Assembly: GCF_026191635.1 (NCBI RefSeq)
Contig: NZ_JAKRRW010000015.1
Location: 1 to 64,000 of the forward strand
Source: Photobacterium obscurum
GTDB taxonomy: Bacteria > Pseudomonadota > Gammaproteobacteria > Enterobacterales > Vibrionaceae
Reading direction: 5' to 3'
Length of the DNA: 64,000 bases
Position numbers and translations under genes: made by a program. Positions 9,849 through 19,120 of the stretch are shown piece after piece (positions within the stretch are counted from its first letter, which is position 1; every line of letters begins with the position of its first letter). The notes beneath the pieces were generated by a model. The model was not told the DNA's origin. It saw only the letters and a program-made list of their open reading frames with translations, and did no database searches.

Positions 9849-10550
9849 CTATTTATAGTTCCGTGCACCGAAGATTGCGGTGCCGATCCGGACAATGGTA
9901 CTACCCGCTGCAATAGCGGCCTCCATATCGCCACTCATCCCCATCGATAGGGTATCAAGTTGCGGGTGTTTGTCTCGCAGAGCGTTTTGGGCATCGGCCA
10001 AGGCGCTGAAAGATGCATATTGGTTGTCATAGTCATCGGCTTTTTGCGGGATTGACATCAGGCCACGCAGCACTAAATTGGGCATTGCCGCAATTTCATC
10101 AGCCAGCGCAGACAAGTCGTCGAAGGCGATACCTGATTTGCTGGCCTCGCCGCTGGTGTTGACTTGCAGTAAGATGTTTAGCGGAGGCATGTCGGCCGGA
10201 CGCTGTTCACTCAGCCTGCGGGCAATCTTGGCACGGTCGACGGAGTGCACCCAGTCGAAATGCTCGGCAATCTGCCGCGTTTTGTTAGACTGGATTGGCC
10301 CGATAAAATGCCAGCTCAGCTTGTCAGCCTGAGCATGTGTTGTGAAATGTTGTACTTTTTCAATGCCTTCCTGGACGTAGTTTTCACCAAACGCGTACTG
10401 CCCTGCTGCTATCGCATCGTCGATTGCAGCGATTGGCTTGGTTTTACTTACCGCCAGTAGTTGCACGGAATCGGCTGTTCGACCGCATTTTTCGGTCGCG
10501 GAGGTTATCTGGGAGATGACCTGTTCAATATTTTGCTTGATACTACTCAT
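9849..10550 (-). CDS. yggS: YggS family pyridoxal phosphate homeostasis protein
   Basis: A 233-residue TIM-barrel protein that binds PLP without known catalytic activity and helps keep vitamin B6 pools and amino acid metabolism balanced. The PLP lysine is in LLAVSKTKP near residue 36, and the family segments FGENYVQEG, WHFIGPIQSNK and LSMGMSGDMEAAI are intact. It heads the yggS-proC-yggT-yggU operon and is divergent from pilT, with only 23 bases between start codons. Confidence 0.96.
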   Translation of the reverse strand: MSSIKQNIEQVISQITSATEKCGRTADSVQLLAVSKTKPIAAIDDAIAAGQYAFGENYVQEGIEKVQHFTTHAQADKLSWHFIGPIQSNKTRQIAEHFDWVHSVDRAKIARRLSEQRPADMPPLNILLQVNTSGEASKSGIAFDDLSALADEIAAMPNLVLRGLMSIPQKADDYDNQYASFSALADAQNALRDKHPQLDTLSMGMSGDMEAAIAAGSTIVRIGTAIFGARNYK

Positions 10551-10573
10551 AATTGATTCTGTGGGGAAAATTT

Positions 10574-11611
10574 ATGGATATCACCGAACTACTGGACTTT
10601 AGTGTAAAGCATAATGCCTCTGATCTGCACCTTTCTGCTGGTGTACCGCCAATGATCAGGGTAGATGGTGACGTAAGAAAACTGAGTTTACCAGCACTAG
10701 AGCACGGTGAAGTACACCGATTGGTGTTTGACATCATGAATGATGCCCAGCGCCGGGAGTACGAAGAGAAGATGGAAGTGGACTTCTCTTTTGAGTTGCC
10801 AAATGTCGGACGTTTTCGTGTTAATGCTTTCCAGCAGTCTCGGGGGAGTGCGGCAGTGTTTCGGACCATTCCAATCAATATCCCGACCCTGGAGTCACTT
10901 AACGTTCCTGAAGTGTTCTATAAAATCGCCCAGTGTCAACGTGGGCTGGTATTGGTGACCGGTGCTACCGGTTCGGGTAAGTCGACCACGATTGCGGCAC
11001 TGGTTGATTATATTAATGAAAACTATAACCGGCATATTCTTACGATTGAAGATCCGGTGGAATTTATCCATAGCGGCAAGCGTTGCCTGATCAACCAGCG
11101 TGAAGTTCACCGTGATACCCATAGTTTCCATAATGCGCTGCGCTCTTCCCTGCGTGAAGATCCCGATGTCATTGTGGTCGGCGAACTGCGGGACAAAGAA
11201 ACCATCAGTCTTGCCCTTACCGCAGCAGAAACCGGCCACCTGGTGTTGGGTACTTTGCATACCAGTTCGGCAGCAAAAACGGTTGACCGTATCATTGATG
11301 TTTTTCCTGGCAATGACAAGGCTATGGTGCGCTCGATGCTTTCCGAATCACTGCGGGCGGTGGTATCGCAGAGCTTGCTCAAGTGCATCAGCGGCGGACG
11401 GGTTGCCTCGCATGAGGTGATGATGGCCACACCGGCGATTCGTAACCTGATCCGGGAAGACAAGGTTGCCCAGATGTATTCCATGATCCAGACCGGTTCG
11501 GCAATGGGAATGCAGACGATGGAGCAGAGTGTCAAGATGCTGGTGGCCCAGGGATTGGTTGAGGCAGAAGAAGGGCGACGTGTTGTCGATAGTGCATTTG
11601 CGCAGCTGTAA
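10574..11611 (+). CDS. pilT: Type IV pilus retraction ATPase PilT
   Basis: A cytoplasmic hexameric ATPase that powers type IV pilus retraction, twitching and DNA uptake. The 345-residue protein has Walker A GATGSGKST near residue 131, the Asp and His box segments (EDPVEFIH, LGTLHTSSAAKTVDRIID), Walker B VVGELRD and the retraction signature AIRNLIRE. The ATG at 10574 follows GGGGAAAA and gives the family start MDITELLDFSVKHNASDLHLS. It is followed by pilU after 30 bases. Confidence 0.97.
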   Translation: MDITELLDFSVKHNASDLHLSAGVPPMIRVDGDVRKLSLPALEHGEVHRLVFDIMNDAQRREYEEKMEVDFSFELPNVGRFRVNAFQQSRGSAAVFRTIPINIPTLESLNVPEVFYKIAQCQRGLVLVTGATGSGKSTTIAALVDYINENYNRHILTIEDPVEFIHSGKRCLINQREVHRDTHSFHNALRSSLREDPDVIVVGELRDKETISLALTAAETGHLVLGTLHTSSAAKTVDRIIDVFPGNDKAMVRSMLSESLRAVVSQSLLKCISGGRVASHEVMMATPAIRNLIREDKVAQMYSMIQTGSAMGMQTMEQSVKMLVAQGLVEAEEGRRVVDSAFAQL

Positions 11612-11641
11612 GTACTCGAAAGATCATAAATAGGAATGACA

Positions 11642-12748
11642 ATGAATTTACAATCGATCCTCGAGGAGGTCGTGCGGTGCAAGGCATCAGATCTGTATAT
11701 TACGGTTGATTCACCTTGTTTGCTGCGAGTCGACGGTAACCTGCAGCCGCTGGGAGAAGTCCTGGATCGCCGTTCTGTTGACGCTCTGTTCGAAGAGGCT
11801 ATGGATAGTGAGCGACAGCAGGAGTTTGTGACAACCCGGGAAGCGAACTTTGCTCTGGTTCGCGGGGAATTACGTTTTCGTGTCAGCGCGTTTTGGCAGC
11901 GTGAGTTGCCGGGTATGGTCATTCGTCGGATCGAGACCGATATTCCCGATATTTTCTCGCTTAACCTGCCGATGGATATGCAGAAAATGGCACTGGCCAA
12001 GCGTGGTCTGGTATTGGTGGTTGGTGCAACGGGTTCGGGTAAGTCAACCTCGATGGCTGCGATGACCGGGTTTCGCAATAGCAACCGTAGCGGGCACATT
12101 CTGACGGTCGAAGATCCGATTGAGTTTGTCCATAAGCATGACAGGTGCATTGTCACCCAGCGTGAAGTGGGTCTCGATACCGAAAGCTATGAAGTGGCAC
12201 TGAAGAACTCTCTGCGCCAGGCGCCGGATATGATCCTGATCGGCGAGATCCGGACTCCGGAAACCATGGAGTATGCGATGAACTTCGCCGAAACCGGACA
12301 TTTGTGCATGGCAACCCTGCATGCCAATAATGCCAACCAGGCACTGGAGCGAATTCTTCACCTGGTGCCGAAAGAGCGCCGGGAGCAATTTTTGTTTGAT
12401 TTGTCGCTGAACCTGAAATGTATTTTGGCCCAGCAGTTGATCCCCGACGCCCACGGTGTCGGCCGTCATGCGGCCTTTGAGTTACTGCTCAATACCCCGC
12501 GGGTTGCAGATCTGATCCGCCGCGGTGAACTGCACGAGATCAAAGACGTGATGGCGAAATCCGGCGAGTCGGGAATGATGACCTTTGATCAGTCGCTGTA
12601 TGGGTTGTTTACCGAAGACAAGATCACCGAACAGGATGCCCTGCATCATGCTGACTCAGCCAACGACTTGCGCCTGATGATCAAGGTCGGTAGCAAAGAT
12701 CAGCTCGGAAGCAGTACCCTCGACGGGGTAACTGTCGATATGGGCTAG
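11642..12748 (+). CDS. pilU: PilT-dependent retraction ATPase PilU
   Basis: Paralogue of PilT that works with it to add retraction force. The 368-residue protein keeps the N-terminal ASDLYITV segment, Walker A GATGSGKST, EDPIEFVH, IGEIRTPETM and TLHANNANQALERILHL. It has LIRRGELHEIKD in place of the PilT AIRNLIRE motif. The second ATG (11642) is chosen because AGGA lies six bases ahead; the ATG at 11636 would overlap that ribosome site. It is cotranscribed with pilT and ends at a strong terminator. Confidence 0.95.
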   Translation: MNLQSILEEVVRCKASDLYITVDSPCLLRVDGNLQPLGEVLDRRSVDALFEEAMDSERQQEFVTTREANFALVRGELRFRVSAFWQRELPGMVIRRIETDIPDIFSLNLPMDMQKMALAKRGLVLVVGATGSGKSTSMAAMTGFRNSNRSGHILTVEDPIEFVHKHDRCIVTQREVGLDTESYEVALKNSLRQAPDMILIGEIRTPETMEYAMNFAETGHLCMATLHANNANQALERILHLVPKERREQFLFDLSLNLKCILAQQLIPDAHGVGRHAAFELLLNTPRVADLIRRGELHEIKDVMAKSGESGMMTFDQSLYGLFTEDKITEQDALHHADSANDLRLMIKVGSKDQLGSSTLDGVTVDMG

Positions 12749-12778
12749 TCCTGATCAACTAAAAAGATCACCATGATG

Positions 12779-12817
12779 AAAAAGCTTTGGGGTTGTCATG
12801 ATCCTAAAGCTTTTTTT
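12779..12817 (+). terminator. Terminator after pilU
   Basis: AAAAAGCTTTGGGG pairs with CCTAAAGCTTTTTTT around an 11-base loop, with one bulged base. The T run on the plus strand fits the end of the pilT-pilU transcript. Confidence 0.75.
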
Positions 12818-12881
12818 GTTGCTCATTAGTTTTAAATCTATGATCTTAAATGGTTTAGCCAAGCCGAAGATATCTGTTATG

Positions 12882-12930
12882 CAGCATGTAGAGCTTTTGG
12901 GTTCAAAGTGTCCAAAAGCTGTACATGCTG
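12882..12930. repeat. Long hairpin with central G-G mismatch
   Basis: CAGCATGTA-g-AGCTTTTGG and CCAAAAGCT-g-TACATGCTG are exact inverted copies on both sides of an unpaired G, with an 11-base loop. The two nine-pair stems have no T run. It stands alone in the pilU-ruvX gap. It may be an sRNA end, a protein-binding site or a repeat-element remnant. Confidence 0.55.
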
Positions 12931-13043
12931 TTCATACCTTGTGCTATGCAGGGCTAGCTTAGTCAGTCAGAATATGCGGAATAAGGTGGCAGCTTTTTGA
13001 TGGAAAAAGAGGGTAAAGGTGTACGTGATAGGTGCTAGGTTAC

Positions 13044-13150
13044 AGGATTCTAGTTCCTAAAAGAAACAGAACATAAATATGGTTTGAAAAGGATGATGAA
13101 GTCATGAAGGGAGTAATACCTAGGTTCTAGGAGCTAGAACCTAGGATCTT
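13044..13150. repeat. CTAG-rich intergenic repeat at the ruvX 3' end
   Basis: The left part has GTGCTAGGTTACAGG and GATTCTAGTTCC. The right part is a perfect 12-bp inverted repeat, CCTAGGTTCTAG (13119-13130) and CTAGAACCTAGG (13134-13145), around GAG. CTAG occurs six times here although it is a rare tetranucleotide in enterobacterial-type genomes. The middle (GATGAAGTCATGAAGG) resembles the middle of the copy at 44735. Related elements appear at least five more times in the window. Confidence 0.6.
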
Positions 13151-13152
13151 TG

Positions 13153-13581
13153 TTATCCGTACTGTCGCTCAAACCAGCTCTCGAGGATCACGACCGCAGA
13201 CTGGGAGTCGATATTACCTTTGCTGAGCGAGCGGTAGCCACCGCGTTCGAAGAGATCGGAGCGGGCTTCGGCTGTACTGAGGCGCTCGTCATGCAGTTCT
13301 ACCTGGCAGCCGAAGCGGCCATGGAGACGGTTGGCGAACTTCTTGGCTCTTGGGGTGATCGTTTCCAGTTCACCACCGCGTAAATCCAGTGGCAGGCCAA
13401 CTACGATAAGGTCCGGTTGCCATTCTTTCAAAATTTTCTCGATAGCATCCCAGCTAGGAATACCGTCTTTGGCCTTTAAGGCTGCCAGCGGGGTGGCGGT
13501 GCCAGTCAGTTCCTGGCCAATTGCGACACCGATACTTTTGGTGCCGTAATCAAATGCTAATACACTGCGTGAGTTACTCAT
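13153..13581 (-). CDS. ruvX: Holliday junction resolvase-like protein RuvX/YqgF
   Basis: A 142-residue RNase H-fold nuclease of the YqgF family, linked both to Holliday junction processing and to pre-16S rRNA 5'-end maturation. It keeps [16 protein letters not shown] with the first catalytic Asp, [12 protein letters not shown], and the late acidic region DERLSTAEA. Its ATG overlaps the yqgE stop by four bases, so the two are coupled, as in E. coli. Confidence 0.95.
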   Translation of the reverse strand: MSNSRSVLAFDYGTKSIGVAIGQELTGTATPLAALKAKDGIPSWDAIEKILKEWQPDLIVVGLPLDLRGGELETITPRAKKFANRLHGRFGCQVELHDERLSTAEARSDLFERGGYRSLSKGNIDSQSAVVILESWFERQYG

Positions 13582-14147
13582 GCATGTCCTTTGTCGATAG
13601 AAAGGTGAGCCGAGCTAATACCAAGCTGAGCGACGGCTTTGTCCCAGCGCTCATTGATCGGGGTGTTAAACACTACATCCGGATCGGCTTTGGTAGTTAG
13701 CCAGGTGTTTTCTGCCAGCTCTTGCTCCAATTGGCCTGCCGACCAACCGGCATAGCCAAGAGCGACCAAAAACTTTTCCGGTGCCTCGCTGGTACCGAGC
13801 AAGGGCAAAATGTCTTTGGAGGTAGTGACCGAAAACTGGTCGGTAATGTTGATGCTCGAGCTGAAGTGACTTGCATGTTGGTGCAAGTGGAGTACGAAGC
13901 CACGATCTCCGGAAACCGGCCCGCCGTTAAAAACAGGTTGCTCAAGGCTGGCTGGGTCGTTGATCGGCAGCTCTCGCTCGACGTCAATTTGTTCAAGCAT
14001 GTTGCCAACAGAAATATCGATAGGTAGGTTGATGACGATACCCATTGCGCCATCGTCATTATGTTCGCAGACATAAATAACGCTACCTTTAAAATTCGGA
14101 TCCTGCATGCTGGGCATGGCAACCAGAAAATGATTAGTCAGATTCAT
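13578..14147 (-). CDS. yqgE: YqgE/AlgH family protein
   Basis: A 189-residue cytosolic protein of the YqgE/AlgH family (DUF179). The start [19 protein letters not shown] and the segments [26 protein letters not shown] and [15 protein letters not shown] are typical. Its biochemical role is unknown; AlgH was named for an effect on alginate expression in Pseudomonas. It is coupled to ruvX and lies downstream of gshB on the same strand, with a MITE-like insertion and the gshB terminator between. Confidence 0.94.
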   Translation of the reverse strand: MNLTNHFLVAMPSMQDPNFKGSVIYVCEHNDDGAMGIVINLPIDISVGNMLEQIDVERELPINDPASLEQPVFNGGPVSGDRGFVLHLHQHASHFSSSINITDQFSVTTSKDILPLLGTSEAPEKFLVALGYAGWSAGQLEQELAENTWLTTKADPDVVFNTPINERWDKAVAQLGISSAHLSIDKGHA

Positions 14148-14213
14148 TAGTGTGCACCTACAACATATCCTGTTACTTACAGTATGCCGACTATTTGCCG
14201 GAATTGGTATTTA

Positions 14214-14373
14214 TACCAATCAGCATAAGTATTTGATCATTCTTGCTGGTTTAAATCACCTATTACTGCGTTAGGTTTTTTGTAATTAGAACCACTAGTT
14301 ACTGTAAACCCTTCCTTGTCTTAGGTGATTTTCCCTGCGCAATTATCTGAACACTTACTTATCCCGATTGGTA
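14214..14373. mobile_element. 160-bp MITE-like element with TTA duplication
   Basis: The left end begins TACCAATCAGCATAAGTA. The right end, read on the other strand, begins TACCAATCGGGATAAGTA, so 16 of 18 terminal bases agree. TTA flanks both ends (14211-14213 and 14374-14376), as expected for a 3-bp target duplication. A second inner inverted pair, AATCACCTA and TAGGTGATT, is nested inside. There is no coding capacity. It was probably mobilised by a transposase encoded elsewhere. A further GGTA end just outside (14204-14210) hints at an older neighbouring element. Confidence 0.75.
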
Positions 14374-14404
14374 TTACGCTTAAACTCAATATTAAAGATG
14401 CAAT

Positions 14405-14438
14405 AAAAAACGCAACCCTGCTGACAAGGCTGCGTTTA
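14405..14438 (-). terminator. Terminator after gshB
   Basis: On the minus strand AAACGCAGCC pairs with GGTTGCGTTTTTT around a loop TTGTCAGCA, with a T run after the stem. It begins 15 bases beyond the gshB stop codon. Confidence 0.85.
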
Positions 14439-14452
14439 AAACTAATCGTAAA

Positions 14453-15400
14453 TTATGCGTTTACACGACGCTCGATAGCATCCATCAATTTACCGGTGAT
14501 TGAAACATCAAAGGCAGCTTCGATTTCACGGATACAGGTCGGGCTGGTCACGTTGATTTCCGTCAGTTTGTCGCCAATAACATCCAGGCCGACAAAGATC
14601 AGGCCTTTTTCTTTCAGTACAGGTGCGACGGTTTCGGCAATCTTACGGTCGGTCTCGCTGATCGGGCGAGCTTCGCCTCGACCGCCTGCCGCCAGGTTGC
14701 CACGAGTTTCGCCCTTGGCCGGAATACGAGCCAGGCAATACGGGATAGGCTCGCCGTCTACGACGAGAATACGCTTATCACCGTTGCTGATATCCGGCAC
14801 GAAGGTCTGTGCCATGCAGTAGTTCTGGCCGTGGTTGGTCAGGGTCTCGATGATCACCGATACGTTCGGATCACCATGCATCACGCGGAAGATAGATGAG
14901 CCACCCATACCGTCGAGAGGCTTGAGGATCACGTCGCCGTGTTCTTTGTGGAAGGCTTTGATTTTCTCGGCGCTGCGGGTTACCAAGGTTGTTGGCGTCA
15001 GATCCGGGAACCAGGCGGTAAACAGCTTTTCGTTACAGTCACGCAGGCTGCGAGGTTCGTTGACGATCAGTGCCCCTTCGTTTTCAGCACGCTCTAGGAT
15101 GTAGGTCGCGTAGATATATTCCGTATCAAACGGTGGATCTTTACGCATCAGTACTGCATCCAGATCGGACAGGGCAATTTCCTGCTCGCTGTGGAATTCA
15201 AACCAGCCGTTAGGATCTTCTTTCAGGCTAACCACGCGGGTACGAGCAACGGCTTTACCTTGCTCCAGCGAGAGGTCGTCCATTTCCATGTAGTGGATTT
15301 CCCAGCCACGACGCTGAGCTTCCATCATCATAGCAAAGCTGGAATCTTTCTTGATATTGATAGACTCAATAGGGTCCATCACGATACCCAGTTTGATCAT
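14453..15400 (-). CDS. gshB: Glutathione synthetase
   Basis: Joins gamma-glutamylcysteine and glycine, using ATP, to make glutathione. The 315-residue ATP-grasp protein matches the usual length (about 315). It shows LGIVMDPIESINIKKDSSFAM at the start, VLMRKDPPFDTEYIYAT, the ATP lid region KPLDGMGGSSIF, and the glycine-rich ARIPAKGETRGNLAAGG. AGGAGAAAGAA precedes the ATG. It sits in the rsmE-gshB-yqgE-ruvX order known from E. coli, 29 bases after rsmE. Confidence 0.97.
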   Translation of the reverse strand: MIKLGIVMDPIESINIKKDSSFAMMMEAQRRGWEIHYMEMDDLSLEQGKAVARTRVVSLKEDPNGWFEFHSEQEIALSDLDAVLMRKDPPFDTEYIYATYILERAENEGALIVNEPRSLRDCNEKLFTAWFPDLTPTTLVTRSAEKIKAFHKEHGDVILKPLDGMGGSSIFRVMHGDPNVSVIIETLTNHGQNYCMAQTFVPDISNGDKRILVVDGEPIPYCLARIPAKGETRGNLAAGGRGEARPISETDRKIAETVAPVLKEKGLIFVGLDVIGDKLTEINVTSPTCIREIEAAFDVSITGKLMDAIERRVNA

Positions 15401-15429
15401 TTCTTTCTCCTAGTCTGTCGTTGGCTTGG

Positions 15430-16161
15430 TTAGCCTAAATCGCCAAAGCGGACTTGCAGGGCAGTGATTGCCGTCATCGCAGTGGTTTCGGTTCGCAGTA
15501 CACGCGGGCCGAGTAATATTTCATCGAATTTATATTGCTCTGTCATCCCGATCTCTTCGGCAGACAGTCCGCCTTCCGGGCCAATCAGCAAGCGAACCTT
15601 GGTAACGGGTTCCGGTAGGGTGTTAATAGAGTAGCTTGCACGAGGGTGCAGGTTTAGTTTTAGCCCGTCGTATTCTTCCGCGCACCAGTCTTCCAGTTTC
15701 ATGACCGGGCGGATCTCAGGTACGGTATTGCGGCCGCACTGTTCACAGGCACTGATGGCAATTTTCTGCCATTGCGCCAGTTTTTTCTCAAAGCGTTCGG
15801 GATTCAGTTTTACGCCACAGCGCTCGGAAATCAGCGGGGTGATGGTCATGACACCCAGCTCGACCGATTTCTGGATGGTGAATTCCATTTTCTCGCCACG
15901 TGAGATCACTTGACCAAGGTGGATATTCAGCGGTGACTCAATACTGTGCTCGCGTCGGCACTGGATTTCAACTTCTACGCTTTTCTTGCTGGCGTTGGTG
16001 ATCACTGCCGGAAACTCAGCATCACTGCCGTCAAACAGCAGAACTTCCTGGCCAGCCTGCATGCGCATAACACGGCCAACATGGTTGGCGGCATCATCAC
16101 TGAGCATGACTTTGCCCAGAGCAGGTAGGAACTCAGGGTGGTAAATACGTGGGATTCTCAT
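15430..16161 (-). CDS. rsmE: 16S rRNA (uracil-1498-N3)-methyltransferase
   Basis: Methylates N3 of U1498 in 16S rRNA within the 30S subunit. The 243-residue SPOUT enzyme has an N-terminal PUA-like domain and the C-terminal knot with [15 protein letters not shown] and [16 protein letters not shown]. It lies upstream of gshB on the same strand and is probably cotranscribed with it. Confidence 0.96.
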   Translation of the reverse strand: MRIPRIYHPEFLPALGKVMLSDDAANHVGRVMRMQAGQEVLLFDGSDAEFPAVITNASKKSVEVEIQCRREHSIESPLNIHLGQVISRGEKMEFTIQKSVELGVMTITPLISERCGVKLNPERFEKKLAQWQKIAISACEQCGRNTVPEIRPVMKLEDWCAEEYDGLKLNLHPRASYSINTLPEPVTKVRLLIGPEGGLSAEEIGMTEQYKFDEILLGPRVLRTETTAMTAITALQVRFGDLG

Positions 16162-16320
16162 GGCTATCTCAATAACCTGCTTAGTTATTATCTTCCTGCA
16201 TTATATCAACTCTGGATGTGAATGCAGTTCTGGATTCAGTGCTGTTAGGTAATAGATGGATGCGGGAAGGTGTAATTACAAGGCTATGGCAGGTATTTCA
16301 TTTGTCTGGTTGATAGCTAA

Positions 16321-16340
16321 GCCTCCCTTTGGAGGGAGGC
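16321..16340. other. Strong hairpin downstream of endA
   Basis: GCCTCCCT-TTGG-AGGGAGGC forms an eight-pair GC-rich stem 22 bases past the endA stop. Flanking CTAA and TTAG can extend it. There is no T run on either strand, so it may stabilise the endA mRNA end or act as a weak terminator. Confidence 0.5.
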
Positions 16341-16362
16341 ATGCTTAGAGAGAGGTGAACAA

Positions 16363-17067
16363 CTAGAGTCCTTGTTGCTGGCAGGCACGAAGGACATAGG
16401 GGTTATGGTTGGTTTGGATATCGGCAATCCTCCGGTCACGTTCGCATTCCCAATCGCTCACTGGGTACTGGCGATCCCACGCCTCCATTAGCTGACGCTG
16501 CTGGCGTGAAAGGCGGAACGGGTATTCATCGCTCATATACAGGTAGGTCCGGGCGATGGCGCCACGTGCTGCCGGCGGCGGATCGGCGCGGCGGCTCTTG
16601 AAGTCGACTTTCATTTTGCACTGACCGTAGAAGGCTCCCTGGTTACCGTTCCATGGACGGAAGTTGAAATTGGAGCGGTCACCGTTCACTTCCCCTATCG
16701 CCGGTGTCAGGTTGTGGAGATCGGCTTCCATCCTGCGGAACTTGGGATCCTTGCCGCAGTTTTTGCGCCCGCCATCTTGCCAGCACTGAAGCTGATGACC
16801 AAATTGCCAGGCCGGAACGACGTGTTCCCACTCAATACGACTGGCGCGTTTGGGTTGCTTGCGTATCTGGTAGCCACAGCTATCCAGATCGGGGACGCCT
16901 TTCTTGCCGTGCCATTCGATATCACAGCCGCAATAGAAGCTGACAGGGTGATCCTGGTAGATACCGACTGCGATTTTCTTTGCTTTGCTGAAAGAAGAGG
17001 GGGGAGCGGCCAGGGCGGCTGTGGGGAACACTAATCCAACCACTAACCATTTGAGAGAAAACTGCAT
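16363..17067 (-). CDS. endA: Extracellular/periplasmic endonuclease I
   Basis: A secreted DNA endonuclease; the Vibrio relative Dns degrades extracellular DNA and limits transformation. The 234-residue protein starts with the signal peptide [20 protein letters not shown]. The catalytic region has [11 protein letters not shown] and [19 protein letters not shown], typical of the His-Me finger family. Eight cysteines point to disulfides. The ATG at 17067 follows TAAGG at good spacing; extending upstream would bury the signal peptide. It lies between sprT and rsmE as in E. coli. Having both dns-type nuclease and pilT-pilU in the same window fits a naturally competent Vibrionaceae. Confidence 0.95.
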   Translation of the reverse strand: MQFSLKWLVVGLVFPTAALAAPPSSFSKAKKIAVGIYQDHPVSFYCGCDIEWHGKKGVPDLDSCGYQIRKQPKRASRIEWEHVVPAWQFGHQLQCWQDGGRKNCGKDPKFRRMEADLHNLTPAIGEVNGDRSNFNFRPWNGNQGAFYGQCKMKVDFKSRRADPPPAARGAIARTYLYMSDEYPFRLSRQQRQLMEAWDRQYPVSDWECERDRRIADIQTNHNPYVLRACQQQGL

Positions 17068-17197
17068 GTGATACCTTACGTTGTAAGCCAATGCTGATAA
17101 GACTATCACTGAATTGGTATTTTAGAAGCAGTTCACTGTTTTTTAGCTTGTTAATTACATTTGTCGTGGAGAGTCACGGCGGTGACAGAAGCGATGA

Positions 17198-17677
17198 TTA
17201 AACCGCCTGCAACGGCTGCTTGCATTGTCTGCAGTGGTAGGTGGCCTGCTGGCGGATAACTTTGTTATGGCGCCGAACGGTCAGCTGGTGCTCGCTGCAT
17301 TGGCAGCGATATCGGTAGGTACTTCCCTGCACCGATGAGACATCAAAGCTGTGGGTGGTGCGTGCCGGGATGCCAAACACCTCGGTCATGATGATTTGCC
17401 ATTCTCGTCCGTGAGGGCGAACTTTGCCAAACAGTTTGAAAGTGATCAGGTGGGCGACTTCGTGGGGAACCACCTCATCGAGGAACGCCTGTGGATTCTC
17501 CTCCAGCAGTACGGGGTTAAAACGCACTTCCCAGCCTTGCAGGCGGGCACTGCCGGCAATTTTCCCCCGCTGCCTAAAGCTGATATTCGGCATTACCAGA
17601 CGTTTGTTGAGGCGCTGGTTGGCATGTCGGATACAGTGTTCGACCTTGGCGATAACTTGGGACTGGAGTGGGGACAT
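17198..17677 (-). CDS. sprT: SprT family zinc metalloprotease-like protein
   Basis: A 159-residue protein close in length to E. coli SprT (165). It has the zinc-protease motif HEVAH in DEVVPHEVAHLITFK near residue 72 and a C-terminal zinc-ribbon-like module (YRCQC...H...YHCRQC). Its substrate is not known; related SprT-domain proteins in eukaryotes cut DNA-protein crosslinks. The ATG at 17677 is chosen because the upstream extension would read through a CTAG-type repeat and matches no family sequence; no strong ribosome site is visible. Confidence 0.88.
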   Translation of the reverse strand: MSPLQSQVIAKVEHCIRHANQRLNKRLVMPNISFRQRGKIAGSARLQGWEVRFNPVLLEENPQAFLDEVVPHEVAHLITFKLFGKVRPHGREWQIIMTEVFGIPARTTHSFDVSSVQGSTYRYRCQCSEHQLTVRRHNKVIRQQATYHCRQCKQPLQAV

Positions 17678-17726
17678 AGGCAGTTTCGAGTTGCTGGTGG
17701 AGGGGAAGTATAGCGAAGCGGGGGAC

Positions 17727-17833
17727 TGGATCCTAGAACCTCGTTCCTGGAATAAGCGCAAAGCCTGCCGTAAGTAAGTGAGCCCTAAGCGGGCTGAAGG
17801 TGAGGAATGCTTCTGACTCTAGGATCTAGATAC
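17727..17833. repeat. CTAG-rich intergenic repeat between sprT and metK
   Basis: The left end has GGATCCTAGAACCTCGTTCC and the right end CTCTAGGATCTAG. The two ends are partly complementary (GGATCCTAGA / TCTAGGATC). The middle has an inverted pair around GCCTGCC and a CCCTAAGCGGG segment. The element lies upstream of sprT and is followed by the metK terminator at 17844. Confidence 0.55.
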
Positions 17834-17843
17834 CTATGTAAAC

Positions 17844-17871
17844 AAAAAAGGAAGCCGAGGCTTCCTTTTTT
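17844..17871 (-). terminator. Terminator after metK
   Basis: AAAAAAGGAAGCC-GAG-GGCTTCCTTTTTT-type stem (read on either strand) with T runs on both sides, starting about 20 bases beyond the metK stop. It could work in both directions. Confidence 0.88.
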
Positions 17872-17890
17872 ATCATTCGTGCGTTGTCGC

Positions 17891-19045
17891 TTACTTAAGG
17901 TTAGCGAAGTCGCGTAGTAGCTCAGCTTTGTCAGTCGCTTCCCAAGGGAACTCTTCACGACCGAAGTGACCGTAGGCCGCTGTCTTCTGGTACATCGGCT
18001 TCAGAAGATCAAGCATTTCGATCAGGCCGTATGGACGCAGGTCGAAGTGCTGGCGTACCGCTTCAACGATAACGTCATGAGGTACGTTCTCAGTACCGAA
18101 AGTTTCAACCATGATAGATGTTGGATCAGCAACACCGATTGCGTAAGACAGCTGGATTTCACAGCGGGCAGCAAGGCCGGCAGCAACGATGTTCTTGGCA
18201 ACATAACGAGCTGCGTAAGCTGCTGAACGGTCAACTTTTGATGGATCTTTACCAGAGAAAGCACCACCGCCGTGACGAGCAGCACCACCGTAGGTATCAA
18301 CAATGATCTTACGGCCAGTCAGGCCACAGTCACCCATTGGACCACCGATTACGAAACGGCCGGTTGGGTTGATGAAGTATTTGGTGTCTTTGTTTAGCCA
18401 CTCTGAAGGAAGTACCGGCTTGATGATTTCTTCCATCACGGCTTCCTGCAGTACTGGTAGTTCGATGCTGTCACAGTGCTGAGTTGAAAGAACGACGGCA
18501 TCGATACCGACAATCTTACCTTGATCGTAAGCGAAAGTTACCTGGCTTTTCGCATCCGGACGTAGCCAAGGCAGGGTGCCGTTCTTACGAATTTTTGCCT
18601 GACGCTCAACCAGACGGTGTGCATAAGTCACAGGTGCCGGCATTAGCACGTCAGTTTCGTTAGTAGCATAACCGAACATGATGCCCTGATCGCCAGCGCC
18701 CAGTTCGCGTGGGTCTTCACGGTCAACACCCTGGTTGATATCTGGAGACTGCTTACCAATTGCGCTCAGTACGGCACAAGAGTTGGCATCGAAGCCCATA
18801 TCAGAATGAACGTAGCCGATTTCACGTACGGTTTCACGAGTGATTTCTTCAATATCAACCCAAGCCGAGGTAGTGATTTCACCGCCTACCATAACCATAC
18901 CGGTTTTAACGTAAGTCTCACACGCCACACGTGCTTTCGGGTCTTGTTCCAGGATCGCATCCAGGACTGCATCAGAAATTTGATCAGCAATTTTATCTGG
19001 ATGGCCTTCTGATACTGACTCAGAAGTAAACAGGTGCTTGGACAT
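17891..19045 (-). CDS. metK: S-adenosylmethionine synthase
   Basis: Makes S-adenosylmethionine from methionine and ATP. The 384-residue protein equals the E. coli length. It has [17 protein letters not shown], the family signatures [12 protein letters not shown] and [19 protein letters not shown], and the cation and phosphate-binding residues around these. The ATG at 19045 ([16 protein letters not shown]) is the family start; the open frame upstream is the leader. The promoter carries a MetJ operator array. It is divergent from tkt. Confidence 0.98.
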   Translation of the reverse strand: MSKHLFTSESVSEGHPDKIADQISDAVLDAILEQDPKARVACETYVKTGMVMVGGEITTSAWVDIEEITRETVREIGYVHSDMGFDANSCAVLSAIGKQSPDINQGVDREDPRELGAGDQGIMFGYATNETDVLMPAPVTYAHRLVERQAKIRKNGTLPWLRPDAKSQVTFAYDQGKIVGIDAVVLSTQHCDSIELPVLQEAVMEEIIKPVLPSEWLNKDTKYFINPTGRFVIGGPMGDCGLTGRKIIVDTYGGAARHGGGAFSGKDPSKVDRSAAYAARYVAKNIVAAGLAARCEIQLSYAIGVADPTSIMVETFGTENVPHDVIVEAVRQHFDLRPYGLIEMLDLLKPMYQKTAAYGHFGREEFPWEATDKAELLRDFANLK

Positions 19046-19120
19046 GCGTACTCTCACTTTAATATGGTTATAAGTTGATAATGGGAAGCCCTGAATCAAG
19101 GGGATACATAACCTTGATGC

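Larger units (their letters stand above)
12749..13152. other. Non-coding gap between pilU and ruvX
   Basis: The 404-base gap between these convergent genes carries, in order, the pilU terminator (12779-12817), a long hairpin (12882-12930), an AT-rich stretch without a convincing reading frame, and a CTAG-rich repeat that ends three bases before the ruvX stop codon. Confidence 0.7.

Noticed and set aside
11107..12156. Minus-strand open frame of 349 codons opposite pilT-pilU
   Set aside because: Long but antisense to two clear ATPase genes; its Ser/Arg-rich content is typical of a shadow frame.
14325..14822. Plus-strand open frame of 165 codons opposite gshB
   Set aside because: It is antisense to the well-supported gshB and its terminator, with no family features.
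17105..17140. Single GAATTGGTATT resembling a MITE end upstream of endA
   Set aside because: No matching opposite end or TTA duplication was found nearby, so it is at most a fragment.
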